This document shows positions 24,408-31,758 of a DNA stretch of 33,128 nt, piece after piece. Location of the stretch: NCBI GenBank assembly GCA_945828315.1, contig CALZQA010000024.1, positions 1 through 33,128 on the forward strand, given 5' to 3'. Made by a program: the position numbers and the translations under genes. Position 1 is the stretch's first letter, and every line of letters begins with the position of its first letter. The notes beneath the pieces were generated by a model, which saw nothing but the letters and a program-made list of their open reading frames with translations, was not told the origin of the DNA and searched no databases. Source of the stretch: an uncultured bacterium (GTDB lineage: Bacteria > Bacillota > Clostridia > Lachnospirales > Lachnospiraceae).

Positions 24408-24436
24408 AGTATAATATCCGTGAATATGTTACGCAA
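24408..24436 (-). promoter_or_regulatory. Promoter of the carboxypeptidase gene, back to back with a plus-strand -10
   Basis: TTGCGT (24436-24431), 17-bp spacer and TATACT (24413-24408) on the minus strand. The same AT core contains TATAAT (24410-24415) on the plus strand, a possible -10 for trmB, though no good -35 matches it. ATTTTAGTAT is repeated directly at 24387 and 24403. Confidence 0.45.
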
Positions 24437-24466
24437 GACTTTTTTTTAAGGAGACAACCGAACGAT

Positions 24467-25117
24467 ATGAGACTTCGCAATATACCGGGCGCAGATGCTG
24501 CTGTGGCCGCATGCCCCTACGTCATCGATGAACCCACCGCCCTGCGCGGCAAATGGAATACACACTTTGAAGAAGAACAGCCGATCCATATCGAAGTCGG
24601 CATGGGAAAAGGGCAGTTCCTCTTTGGTCAGGCAGCCGCGCACCCCGAGATCAACTACATCGGTATTGAGCGCTACACAAGTGTGCTGCTTCGGGCGATC
24701 CAAAAGATTGACATGGAAAACCCGCCGAAAAACCTGCTCTTTGTGTGTATGGACGCCGCTGAACTCCCGGAAGTATTTGCACCGGATGAAATCTCACGGA
24801 TCTACCTGAACTTTTCCGATCCGTGGCCGAAGGACCGCCACGCGCGCCGGCGCCTGACATCTTCAGAGTTTCTGGCACGCTATGACCGGATCCTCATCCC
24901 TGACGGCACCATCGAATTTAAGACCGACAACCGCGGCCTGTTTGACTTTTCGCTGGAGGAGATCGGTGCCTCTGATATCTGGAAAGTGACAGCCCACACC
25001 TTTGACCTTCATCACACGCCGGAAATGTTCGCCGGTAATATTATGACCGAATATGAAGAAAAATTTTCATCGATGGGCAATCCCATCTGTAAACTGATCG
25101 CAGCACGGAAAAATTAA
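24467..25117 (+). CDS. trmB: tRNA (guanine-N7)-methyltransferase TrmB
   Basis: A 216-residue enzyme that makes m7G46 in tRNA. SAM-binding IEVGMGKGQFLFG, then INYIGIERYTSVLLRAIQK, LLFVCMDAAELPEVF, and the catalytic YLNFSDPWPKDRHARRRLT. EFKTDNRGLFDFS completes the site. Length matches the family. AAGGAGA lies 12 bp before the ATG. A hairpin terminator follows. Confidence 0.97.
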   Translation: MRLRNIPGADAAVAACPYVIDEPTALRGKWNTHFEEEQPIHIEVGMGKGQFLFGQAAAHPEINYIGIERYTSVLLRAIQKIDMENPPKNLLFVCMDAAELPEVFAPDEISRIYLNFSDPWPKDRHARRRLTSSEFLARYDRILIPDGTIEFKTDNRGLFDFSLEEIGASDIWKVTAHTFDLHHTPEMFAGNIMTEYEEKFSSMGNPICKLIAARKN

Positions 25118-25133
25118 CAGTACAAAAGTAAAA

Positions 25134-25186
25134 ATGTCGCATAGGATAAAGAAAAAGAATTCTTTCCTATGCGACATCATTTTTTT
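25134..25186. terminator. Intrinsic terminator after trmB
   Basis: ATGTCGCATAGGA (25134-25146) pairs perfectly with TCCTATGCGACAT (25165-25177), followed on the plus strand by a T7 run ending at 25186. The A-rich left flank may let it work on the minus strand too, for the gene ending at 25277. Confidence 0.85.
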
Positions 25187-25276
25187 CATTCCTGCCGCCG
25201 CCGTGTCCAGCACTGCGGTAAATTTCAAGAGCGCTGTGAGTGTATCCACCGCGCATTTTTAGAGATCATCAAGCTG

Positions 25277-26368
25277 CTAAACTGTGTGTAATTCCACACA
25301 CAGATCCTCGCGGCGCTTCACGTAATAAGTCACATACCACTCACGCACCGGTGTCGGTTCAAAAAAGAGCGGTGAACAGATGCTTTTCAAATGAATCTCC
25401 GACTTCACCTTTCCCGCAACAAAGATCGATGTCGGTCCGCATGAGCCGCCGATCACTGCTACCGAAGAGGCTGCTATCGGGCCACGCCCCTTCGCGATCG
25501 GAGAATCGCCCTTCGCACACGCTTTTAAGCAAAGTTGATCCGCACCGGTCTCCGGTTCGACCCCATAGTAGACCGTCTCAAAATACGTGGGATACAGCAT
25601 CTCAGGTTCTCTATCTCTGCGGATACTGTTCATCCGTTTCAAATGTTCCTCCGGCAGCTCGTTCGCCTCGATGCGATCAATATGTAACGTAAATTTCTCT
25701 CCGGAAACCGGATGCACCAACGGAATCTGCTGTTTTTCCCCTGTCAGTGTAAAATGCTCCCCCGGCACATGCACATCCTGTTCATATAAGGTAACAGTCA
25801 GACCGGATAAGTCTTCCACATGCCCCTCATCCCACAAAAAATGTGCGCGGGAAATACTGTAAGAAAAAGCTTCATCCAGCCCATAATGTTTCATACACGC
25901 CAACGCTACCGGATCATTCTCCAGTCCACTGCCGGCCGCGTCTGAATCAGGATCTGCATCCGGATCCACCGGCATATAATGAATTCCACTGCTGCCCTGA
26001 CATGGCAATTTCGCCTCTCCCCGGCTCATGCACAGCAACACATTCGGCGCTGACGGGTTTTCCAGCTGCAGTTGCTCAAACAGTTCCTCGTCAAAATTCT
26101 CCTCCAGACCCGCAGCCCGAAACTTTCGCACAAAGGCCGCCAATTCCTCCGGATTGGTCTGTTTACAGTAATCAACCACCAGACCTTTTTCGCATGTATA
26201 CACGGATAAGATCATCCATGTTTCCCCACACCAGCTGACTTCCTGATTGATTGAATGCTCTATCGTTGGCAATGGAAGCTCCATCTCCGTTCCCGCCTCA
26301 AACGCCGGATCATCCTCCCGGACGCTTCCCCAGAAATTTGTGTCAAACAATACCTTCCATTCACTCAT
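25277..26368 (-). CDS. Protein of unknown function with a GPTSIF motif, coupled to ABC-F
   Basis: A 363-residue cytoplasmic-looking protein; I do not recognise the family. The N-terminal half is acidic with Trp/Cys-rich strands (SWCGETWMILSVYTCE at 45-60). There is an Asp/Pro-rich spacer near 134-150. In the C-terminal part, VIGGSCGPTSIFVAGK (305-320) closely matches a motif at the start of the unrelated membrane protein at 28943. Its ATG overlaps the stop of the Uup-like gene as ATGA, so it is translated with it. Confidence 0.6.
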   Translation of the reverse strand: MSEWKVLFDTNFWGSVREDDPAFEAGTEMELPLPTIEHSINQEVSWCGETWMILSVYTCEKGLVVDYCKQTNPEELAAFVRKFRAAGLEENFDEELFEQLQLENPSAPNVLLCMSRGEAKLPCQGSSGIHYMPVDPDADPDSDAAGSGLENDPVALACMKHYGLDEAFSYSISRAHFLWDEGHVEDLSGLTVTLYEQDVHVPGEHFTLTGEKQQIPLVHPVSGEKFTLHIDRIEANELPEEHLKRMNSIRRDREPEMLYPTYFETVYYGVEPETGADQLCLKACAKGDSPIAKGRGPIAASSVAVIGGSCGPTSIFVAGKVKSEIHLKSICSPLFFEPTPVREWYVTYYVKRREDLCVELHTV

Positions 26369-28248
26369 TGAGAATTCATCTCCTCATATTTCTCCTGCAG
26401 ATACATCCACCGCTCCATGCGCTCCTCCAGGTCTGCTTCTGCCTGCTCCTTTTCGGCCATCAGCTCATTCAGCTTCACAAAATCCTTCGCATTGGCGGCA
26501 ATCTGTCCCTCTAAAGTATCGATCTTTTCCTCCAGACCGGCGATCACGTCCTCGATCGTATCCCAGTCCTGCTGCTCTTTGTAGGTAAATTTCACCTTCA
26601 CAGAATGCGCTCGACCTTGTCTCGCGCGCTCCTCGGCTTTTGAAAGCACTGCCTTTCCGGCACCGGCTTCCGCACTCACAACTGCCTCTGCGCACTCCAT
26701 TTCCCTCACAAGTGCATAGTCACTGTAATTTCCTTCAAACTGACGGATGCCGCCCGGCTCAAACACAAACAACCGCTTCGTCACACGATCCAGAAAATAA
26801 CGGTCGTGAGACACCACGATCACAATACCGTCAAAGGAATCCAGATAATCTTCCAGAATCGTCAGGGTCTGAATATCCAGATCATTCGTCGGCTCATCCA
26901 AAATCAGCACATTCGGCGCCTCCATCAACACACGCAGCAGATTCAGCCGCTTTTTCTCACCACCGGAAAGCTTTTCAATGCGCGCATATTGCTCCTGCGG
27001 CGGAAACAAAAACTTGTCCAACATCGACGACGCAGATACCAGTCCGTCCTTCGTGCGCACATACTCCGCAGTATCGCGGATATAATCGATCACGCGCGCC
27101 TGTGGATCCATATAGGCAATGCCGGCAGCAGGGTCATTTTCCCACTCCTGCGAATAATAACCGATCTTTACGGTCTGACCCACAACGACTTCACCCTCAT
27201 CCGGCTGTATGATCCCGGCGATCAGCTTCATCATCGTCGTTTTTCCACACCCGTTCTCGCCCACAAAACCAATACGGTCGCCCTTCAGAAAAATATAATT
27301 AAAATCAGTAAACAGCTGTCTGTCGTAGCCCTTGCTCACATGATGCAGCTCCACCGTCGTGCGCCCCATGCGGCTCGAGATTGAAGACAGCTCTACACTG
27401 CCATCCCGGACCGGCGCTCTGCGGTTTTTCAACTCCTCATAACGCTCCAGCCTTGCCTTCTGTTTTGTCGTTCTGGCACGGGCACCGCGCTTCACCCATT
27501 CCAGTTCCACACGAAGGATTGACTGCCGCTTGCGCTCGCTGGCATCCTCCATATCCTCTCTGGCTGCCTTCAGTTCCAGAAAACCGGCATAATTTGCATC
27601 ATAGCTGTACATCTGACCTTTGTCGATCTCGACGATCCGATCAACAACACTGTCCAGAAAATAGCGGTCATGCGTAACAAGTACAACCGCTTTTCTGTAG
27701 TTTTTCAAATAATTTTCCAGCCATTGGGACGTCTGGTTATCCAAATGGTTTGTCGGCTCATCCATCAGCAGAATATCTGCCTCGGATAACAGCGTGTTCA
27801 CGATCGCCACACGCTTTTTTAACCCGCCGGAAAGCGTATCAACAGCCACATCAAAATCTGTGATGTCAAGCTCCGTCAGCATCTGCTTTGCCTGTGCCTC
27901 CATGGAAAAATGATCTGTATCCATATGCCGCTCATGCACGTTCGTCAAGGACTGCTTCTCATCTCCGGACACCGGCTGCACACCGAGCGCCGCCTGGATC
28001 ACGCTCACTCCCGGGGCAAACACCGGTTGCTGCGGCAGCATCCGCACGACCACATGATTCGCAAATACAATGCGTCCGTCATCCGGCTCCTCCTCGCCTG
28101 CCATCATGCGTAGCAATGTCGATTTTCCGGTACCGTTGATACCGATAATTCCGACCTTTTCGCCCTCCTGTAAATAAAAGGAAGCTTTATCAAACAATTT
28201 CCGTTCGGAGTAGTTTTTTTCGATATTCTCTAACGTTAAGATGTTCAT
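26365..28248 (-). CDS. ABC-F ATPase, Uup type
   Basis: A 627-residue soluble protein with two ABC domains and no membrane segments. Domain 1: GINGTGKST, LSGGLKKRVAI, ILLMDEPTNHLD. Domain 2: GENGCGKTT, LSGGEKKRLNLL, ILDEPTNDLD and VVSHDRYFLDRVTKRLFVFE. The interdomain linker (about residues 235-290) is rich in Arg and Lys. A C-terminal coiled coil (about 555-627, FTYKEQQDWDTIEDVIAGLE onward) is the mark of Uup and its firmicute relatives. ABC-F proteins act on ribosomes; Uup is also linked to precise transposon excision. The start is preceded only by AAGG with almost no spacing, so the ribosome site is weak. Confidence 0.92.
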   Translation of the reverse strand: MNILTLENIEKNYSERKLFDKASFYLQEGEKVGIIGINGTGKSTLLRMMAGEEEPDDGRIVFANHVVVRMLPQQPVFAPGVSVIQAALGVQPVSGDEKQSLTNVHERHMDTDHFSMEAQAKQMLTELDITDFDVAVDTLSGGLKKRVAIVNTLLSEADILLMDEPTNHLDNQTSQWLENYLKNYRKAVVLVTHDRYFLDSVVDRIVEIDKGQMYSYDANYAGFLELKAAREDMEDASERKRQSILRVELEWVKRGARARTTKQKARLERYEELKNRRAPVRDGSVELSSISSRMGRTTVELHHVSKGYDRQLFTDFNYIFLKGDRIGFVGENGCGKTTMMKLIAGIIQPDEGEVVVGQTVKIGYYSQEWENDPAAGIAYMDPQARVIDYIRDTAEYVRTKDGLVSASSMLDKFLFPPQEQYARIEKLSGGEKKRLNLLRVLMEAPNVLILDEPTNDLDIQTLTILEDYLDSFDGIVIVVSHDRYFLDRVTKRLFVFEPGGIRQFEGNYSDYALVREMECAEAVVSAEAGAGKAVLSKAEERARQGRAHSVKVKFTYKEQQDWDTIEDVIAGLEEKIDTLEGQIAANAKDFVKLNELMAEKEQAEADLEERMERWMYLQEKYEEMNSQ

Positions 28249-28295
28249 CCTTCAGCATCCGTTCCCAGTTTTATCTTATTTCTCACCGTATGTTT

Positions 28296-28898
28296 TTACA
28301 ACGGCTTAAAATCGGATGCCGGATGCTTGCACCACGGACAGATAAAGTCATCAGGCAGCGTGTCACCTTCATAGATATATCCGCAGACCGTACAGATAAA
28401 TCCCTTCTTCGGTGCATCCGTCTTCGGTGCCTGCTTGATATTGCTCTGATAATATGCGTAAGTTACGGAAGGATCATCGGAGAGTACTTCCGCGTCTGTC
28501 ACATCCGCCAAAAACAGCGTGTGTGTGCCAAGATCGATCGCGCTTCTTACACGGGCAGAAATAAAAGCATTCGTCTCCTCTGTCAGATAAATAATTCCAT
28601 TATGTGCACGGGAAAACGTGATCTCCTTTGCCTTATCCACATCCGCTCCGCTCTGGAATCCCCAGTGTTTATAAGTTTCAAAGCTGGACTTCTCCGTAAG
28701 AACAGATACATTGAACATACCTGTCCGTTCGATCATGTCATGCGTGTAATTCTTCTTGTTTACCGCCACTGCGATACAGTTCGGCTCAGTTGTCACCTGG
28801 ATCACGGTATTTACGATACATCCGTTATCCTTCTCACCCTCCTTTGCCGTCAAAACAAATAAACCATAACTTAAACGATGCATTGCTTTGTTATTCAT
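28296..28898 (-). CDS. Flavin reductase-rubredoxin fusion (high-molecular-weight rubredoxin)
   Basis: A 200-residue redox protein. Residues 1-150 form a flavin-reductase-like FMN domain (MHRLSYGLFVLTAKEG, CIVNTVIQVTTEPNCIAVAVNK). Residues 164-200 form a rubredoxin with iron ligands C169-x2-C172 and C187-x2-C190. Such fusions pass electrons from NAD(P)H to flavodiiron proteins in clostridia, removing oxygen or NO. All ligands are present. A GGAGG site precedes the ATG. Confidence 0.93.
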   Translation of the reverse strand: MNNKAMHRLSYGLFVLTAKEGEKDNGCIVNTVIQVTTEPNCIAVAVNKKNYTHDMIERTGMFNVSVLTEKSSFETYKHWGFQSGADVDKAKEITFSRAHNGIIYLTEETNAFISARVRSAIDLGTHTLFLADVTDAEVLSDDPSVTYAYYQSNIKQAPKTDAPKKGFICTVCGYIYEGDTLPDDFICPWCKHPASDFKPL

Positions 28899-28942
28899 GT
28901 CATTTCCTCCATTTGATTTTATTTTTAAGAAAAATTAAAAAT

Positions 28943-29479
28943 TTATGCGTTCATTTCCTCTTCTTCATCCGGTTCGATCAGTTTCATTTTCTCCTGCTGC
29001 ACACGCGTATGGCTGACTGCAAAAATAACCGCGCTGACAAGCAGCAACCAATGCCGCAAAGTCACGGCACACAGCAGATATACGATACACGGGATCTCCA
29101 CAAGGATCATTCTGCGTCGAAGCGTCTGCTTTTTCTTATATAGGATCCACACGACCCAATATGTTATCACTAATATAACATTCCCGAATAAGTAGATCAG
29201 AAACGCAAGAATCGAATGAAAACCCTCTACACCAAGCTGAAAGATCATGAGTAGCATGGTTGTGATCCGCGTCACTTTTTCCACCGTATCTATCCAGCTC
29301 TTGACATAACATCCGGTTGTTGCCTGTTTTTTCACAGTGAAGATCATATTCGGCAGCAGTAACAACGCTACAATGATTAGTCCCATGAGGCTGATCCAGC
29401 CCATTCCAAGCTCTCCCGCCAGAAAAATAGAAGTCGGTCCGTCTGCCGAACCAATCGTTGTCATGTATACGGTATCCAT
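28943..29479 (-). CDS. Small membrane protein with N-terminal ADGPTSIFLAG motif
   Basis: A 178-residue protein with about four membrane helices (near 27-48, 73-92, 96-112 and 127-155) and an acidic C-terminus (EPDEEEEMNA). Residues 9-22 read IGSADGPTSIFLAG, a motif that I recall from beta subunits of sodium-pumping decarboxylases, but the rest does not resemble them. Function unknown. The same motif appears in the 363-residue protein at 25277. Confidence 0.65.
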   Translation of the reverse strand: MDTVYMTTIGSADGPTSIFLAGELGMGWISLMGLIIVALLLLPNMIFTVKKQATTGCYVKSWIDTVEKVTRITTMLLMIFQLGVEGFHSILAFLIYLFGNVILVITYWVVWILYKKKQTLRRRMILVEIPCIVYLLCAVTLRHWLLLVSAVIFAVSHTRVQQEKMKLIEPDEEEEMNA

Positions 29480-29494
29480 TCAAAGTATCTCCTT

Positions 29495-29528
29495 TTTAAA
29501 ACTCCCCGCCGCTTTCTGCAGCGAGGAG
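29495..29528 (-). terminator. Imperfect hairpin terminator after the AIM24 gene
   Basis: On the minus strand CTCCTCGCTGC and GCGGCGGGGAG form a GC-rich stem with a few mismatches around AGAAA, followed by TTTTAAAAAGG. The short T-run makes it a moderate terminator; the next gene's ribosome site follows at once. Confidence 0.5.
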
Positions 29529-29545
29529 CAAATTTACTATTTCTA

Positions 29546-30226
29546 TTATTTCGAAGGTATCATGCTGATGATTCTTCCGGCAAACTCGTTAAAGTTCTGT
29601 GTCTGTAAAATGACACGTCCCGGTCCGGTCAGCTTTGTGAGGAACAGTCCCTCGCCACCGAAAAAGATGTTTTTTAATCCTTTTACGGTCTCGATCTCGT
29701 AGTTTACGGTTTTCTCAAAAGCAACCACGTTTCCGGTATCCACCTTCAATACTTCTCCCGGAGCAAGCACTTTCTCAACCTTATTTCCGTCAATCTCCAG
29801 GAAAACCATACCTGTTCCGTGGATATCCTGTAAAATAAATCCCTCTCCACCGAACAATCCGGCTGAAAGCTTCTTCGTAAACGCTACACTCAGCTCTACT
29901 GAATTCTGGGCACAAAGGAACGCGCCCTTCTGTGCGATCAATCCGCCACAGGCACCGATATCAACCGGAAGCACCTCACCTGCAACCGTGGATGCAAATG
30001 CGATCGATGCGCCGGGACGTTCTGCACGGTAAGTCGCCATAAAAATAGACTCGCCGGAAAACATCCTGCCAAGACTCTTTCCCAGACCGCCGCGCATATT
30101 GGAATCCATGGACACACCTTCACTCATCCATGCCATTCCGCCGGACTGTGTATACATAGACTCACCGGCCTGATCAAAGGTCATCTCAACTGCCGGCATT
30201 GTATCGCCGATCACCTGATATCTCAT
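29546..30226 (-). CDS. AIM24/TIGR00266 family protein
   Basis: A 226-residue all-beta protein of the AIM24 family. Recognisable parts are MYTQSGGMAWMSEGVSMDSN, GGLGKSLGRMFSGESIFMATY, PGEVLKVDTGNVVAFEKTVNY and GLKNIFFGGEGLFLTKLTGPG. The function in bacteria is not established. GGGAGGG lies 7 bp before the ATG. A minus-strand TATAGT near 30290 may be its -10, with a poor -35. Confidence 0.88.
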   Translation of the reverse strand: MRYQVIGDTMPAVEMTFDQAGESMYTQSGGMAWMSEGVSMDSNMRGGLGKSLGRMFSGESIFMATYRAERPGASIAFASTVAGEVLPVDIGACGGLIAQKGAFLCAQNSVELSVAFTKKLSAGLFGGEGFILQDIHGTGMVFLEIDGNKVEKVLAPGEVLKVDTGNVVAFEKTVNYEIETVKGLKNIFFGGEGLFLTKLTGPGRVILQTQNFNEFAGRIISMIPSK

Positions 30227-30315
30227 AAATTAACCCTCCCCAAAAATAATATTTCCAAATCTGTTTCATACATAAGTACAGTTAATTTTACTATAGCATC
30301 TTCATTTGAATTTTT

Positions 30316-30329
30316 AAAGTACATACTTT
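30316..30329. promoter_or_regulatory. 14-bp palindrome upstream of the AIM24 gene
   Basis: AAAGTA-CA-TACTTT is a perfect dyad between the stop of the flagellin-kinase gene and the likely AIM24 promoter. It may be an operator; the regulator is unknown. Confidence 0.35.
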
Positions 30330-30337
30330 CATTTATT

Positions 30338-31630
30338 CTAAATCCCGGATTGCACAACATCCGGATTCAACACTACTAATATACGAAATGTTCCTTCTTT
30401 TTCTTTGATTTCAATCTCTCCTCCATATTTCCGGCTCAAAACCGTGATCAGACCAAGACCGTAGCCATGCTGATGTTGTTCCATTTTACTGCTGAGTATT
30501 TTTCCGTTTTTTCTGCGCAGTTTTCCTTCCATACTATTTGTTTCAGTGATCATTAAGTAACCCGCATGCGCTTCGGCTGCTAAACGTATATATCGTTCTC
30601 CGGACACCTTTTCACAGGCTTCTATCGCATTATCCAAAAGATTGCAAAAAATGCTGCACAGATCTAAAGCCTCCACACCGGTCTGTTCCGGCAGATGAAT
30701 ATTAATATCCATCCGTATCCCGGCGGCATCTGCTTTTTTCTTTTTGACATAGATCACGGAATTGATGATCTGATTTTTACAAAACTGTCTGACTCTGTAG
30801 CGGCAAAGCTTCTCACTCGTCTCATTCATCCATCCGATCAAATTCGTCTCATCATCCCTTTTTCCTACTACCTGATACATTTCCCTCAGCTTACCGGAAA
30901 ACTCCTGCTGCACCTCCATCTCAGATACATCTAAAAATGACTCGTAATTATTATAACGATACGCTCCGTAGTCATTATCATCCACATCCGCATAACATGC
31001 GTAATATGTTCTACCTCCATCTTCTATCTGAAACCCAACAACAGGAATTGTAACAGATTGTCCACCAGTATATTTCACACCATCTACTTGCACAGACGGA
31101 GCGCCGGGATCAAGCATAATTTCATGCTGCTTTACATACAGACAATCGGGTAATTGCCAGCTATTGTCCGGATCATTGAAATTAAAATCACTACCCTTGA
31201 TAGAATGATCGTTTTTCAGCGGGTAGATCCCATCATTAAAACTTGTATTATCCGCAATCCGGTCTACTTCTTGTGTTAATGCATCAAGCTCTGCCTGGAT
31301 GGCTGCCCTGTCGATATCCTGATTCGTATCATTTGCTGCCTGCACAGACAGTTCTCTCATACGCTGTAAGATCTCGTGCGTCTGCTCCAGTGCCCCGTCA
31401 GCCACCTGTACCAGCGAAATGCCATCCTGAATATTTTTGGATGCCCGATTCAGTCCCCTGATCTGAGAGCGCATTTTTTCTGAAATAGACAGTCCGGCTG
31501 CATCATCCGCACTCCGATTGATCCGATAACCAGACGACAGCTTTTCACTGGCCTTTGCTTTTTTACCCGACGTAATATTTAATTGTCTGCTGCTGTACTG
31601 TGCCAGTAAATTATGTGCTAAAACCTGCAT
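30338..31630 (-). CDS. Flagellin N-terminal domain fused to a GHKL histidine-kinase ATPase domain
   Basis: One uninterrupted 430-codon frame. Residues 1-135 are a flagellin D0/D1 N-terminus (HNLLAQYSSRQLNIT, KLSSGYRINRSADDAAGL, ALEQTHEILQRMRELSVQAA). Residues about 140-235 are an unrecognised beta-rich stretch that could be flagellin's variable domain. Residues about 240-280 look like a kinase DHp helix pair with Gln242 where the phosphoacceptor His is expected (QQEFSGKLREMY). Residues 283-425 are a GHKL ATPase with CKNQIINSVI, the N-box NLLDNAIEACE (330-340) and the G-box HGYGLGLITVLSRKYGG (388-404). The flagellin C-terminus, needed for polymerisation, is absent. AGGAGAG lies 7 bp before the ATG. 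It may be an insertion product, a real chimera, or an assembly artefact. Confidence 0.85.
   Translation of the reverse strand: MQVLAHNLLAQYSSRQLNITSGKKAKASEKLSSGYRINRSADDAAGLSISEKMRSQIRGLNRASKNIQDGISLVQVADGALEQTHEILQRMRELSVQAANDTNQDIDRAAIQAELDALTQEVDRIADNTSFNDGIYPLKNDHSIKGSDFNFNDPDNSWQLPDCLYVKQHEIMLDPGAPSVQVDGVKYTGGQSVTIPVVGFQIEDGGRTYYACYADVDDNDYGAYRYNNYESFLDVSEMEVQQEFSGKLREMYQVVGKRDDETNLIGWMNETSEKLCRYRVRQFCKNQIINSVIYVKKKKADAAGIRMDINIHLPEQTGVEALDLCSIFCNLLDNAIEACEKVSGERYIRLAAEAHAGYLMITETNSMEGKLRRKNGKILSSKMEQHQHGYGLGLITVLSRKYGGEIEIKEKEGTFRILVVLNPDVVQSGI
30820..30830 (-). repeat. 11-bp direct repeat, copy 2 (inside the fusion)
   Basis: GATGAATGAGA on the minus strand, encoding Met-Asn-Glu (268-270) at the start of the kinase-derived part. 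The identical copy is at 31791-31801, in the same reading phase. Confidence 0.8.
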
Positions 31631-31697
31631 ACACTGTCTCTCCTGATTTCATATCATTCCGTTCTTTGACCGTTTTCTATTCGATCTACCAATATGA

Positions 31698-31724
31698 ATA
31701 TCGTCAGCGTTTCAACACATTTCA
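31698..31724 (-). promoter_or_regulatory. Possible sigma-28 (SigD) promoter of the flagellin-kinase gene
   Basis: On the minus strand GACGATAT (31705-31698) resembles the SigD -10 (GCCGATAA). Fifteen bp upstream is TGAA, or GAAA at 14 bp, against a consensus TAAA. The predicted leader is about 60 nt. A match of this sort suggests that the flagellin promoter came with the coding fragment. Confidence 0.35.
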
Positions 31725-31730
31725 CTCTAT

Positions 31731-31758
31731 TGTCAAATTTAACACATCAGCTGTCAAA
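31731..31758. promoter_or_regulatory. Two TGTCAAA direct repeats 21 bp apart
   Basis: TGTCAAA at 31731-31737 and at 31752-31758, one face of the helix, just upstream of the flagellin-kinase promoter. LytTR regulators bind pairs of about 9-bp direct repeats at this spacing, although the repeat sequence is not a good match to the published LytTR consensus. Confidence 0.35.

Noticed and set aside
28290-28862. 190-codon plus-strand frame opposite the rubredoxin fusion
   Set aside because: The minus-strand product has complete flavin-reductase and rubredoxin motifs; the plus frame is their shadow.
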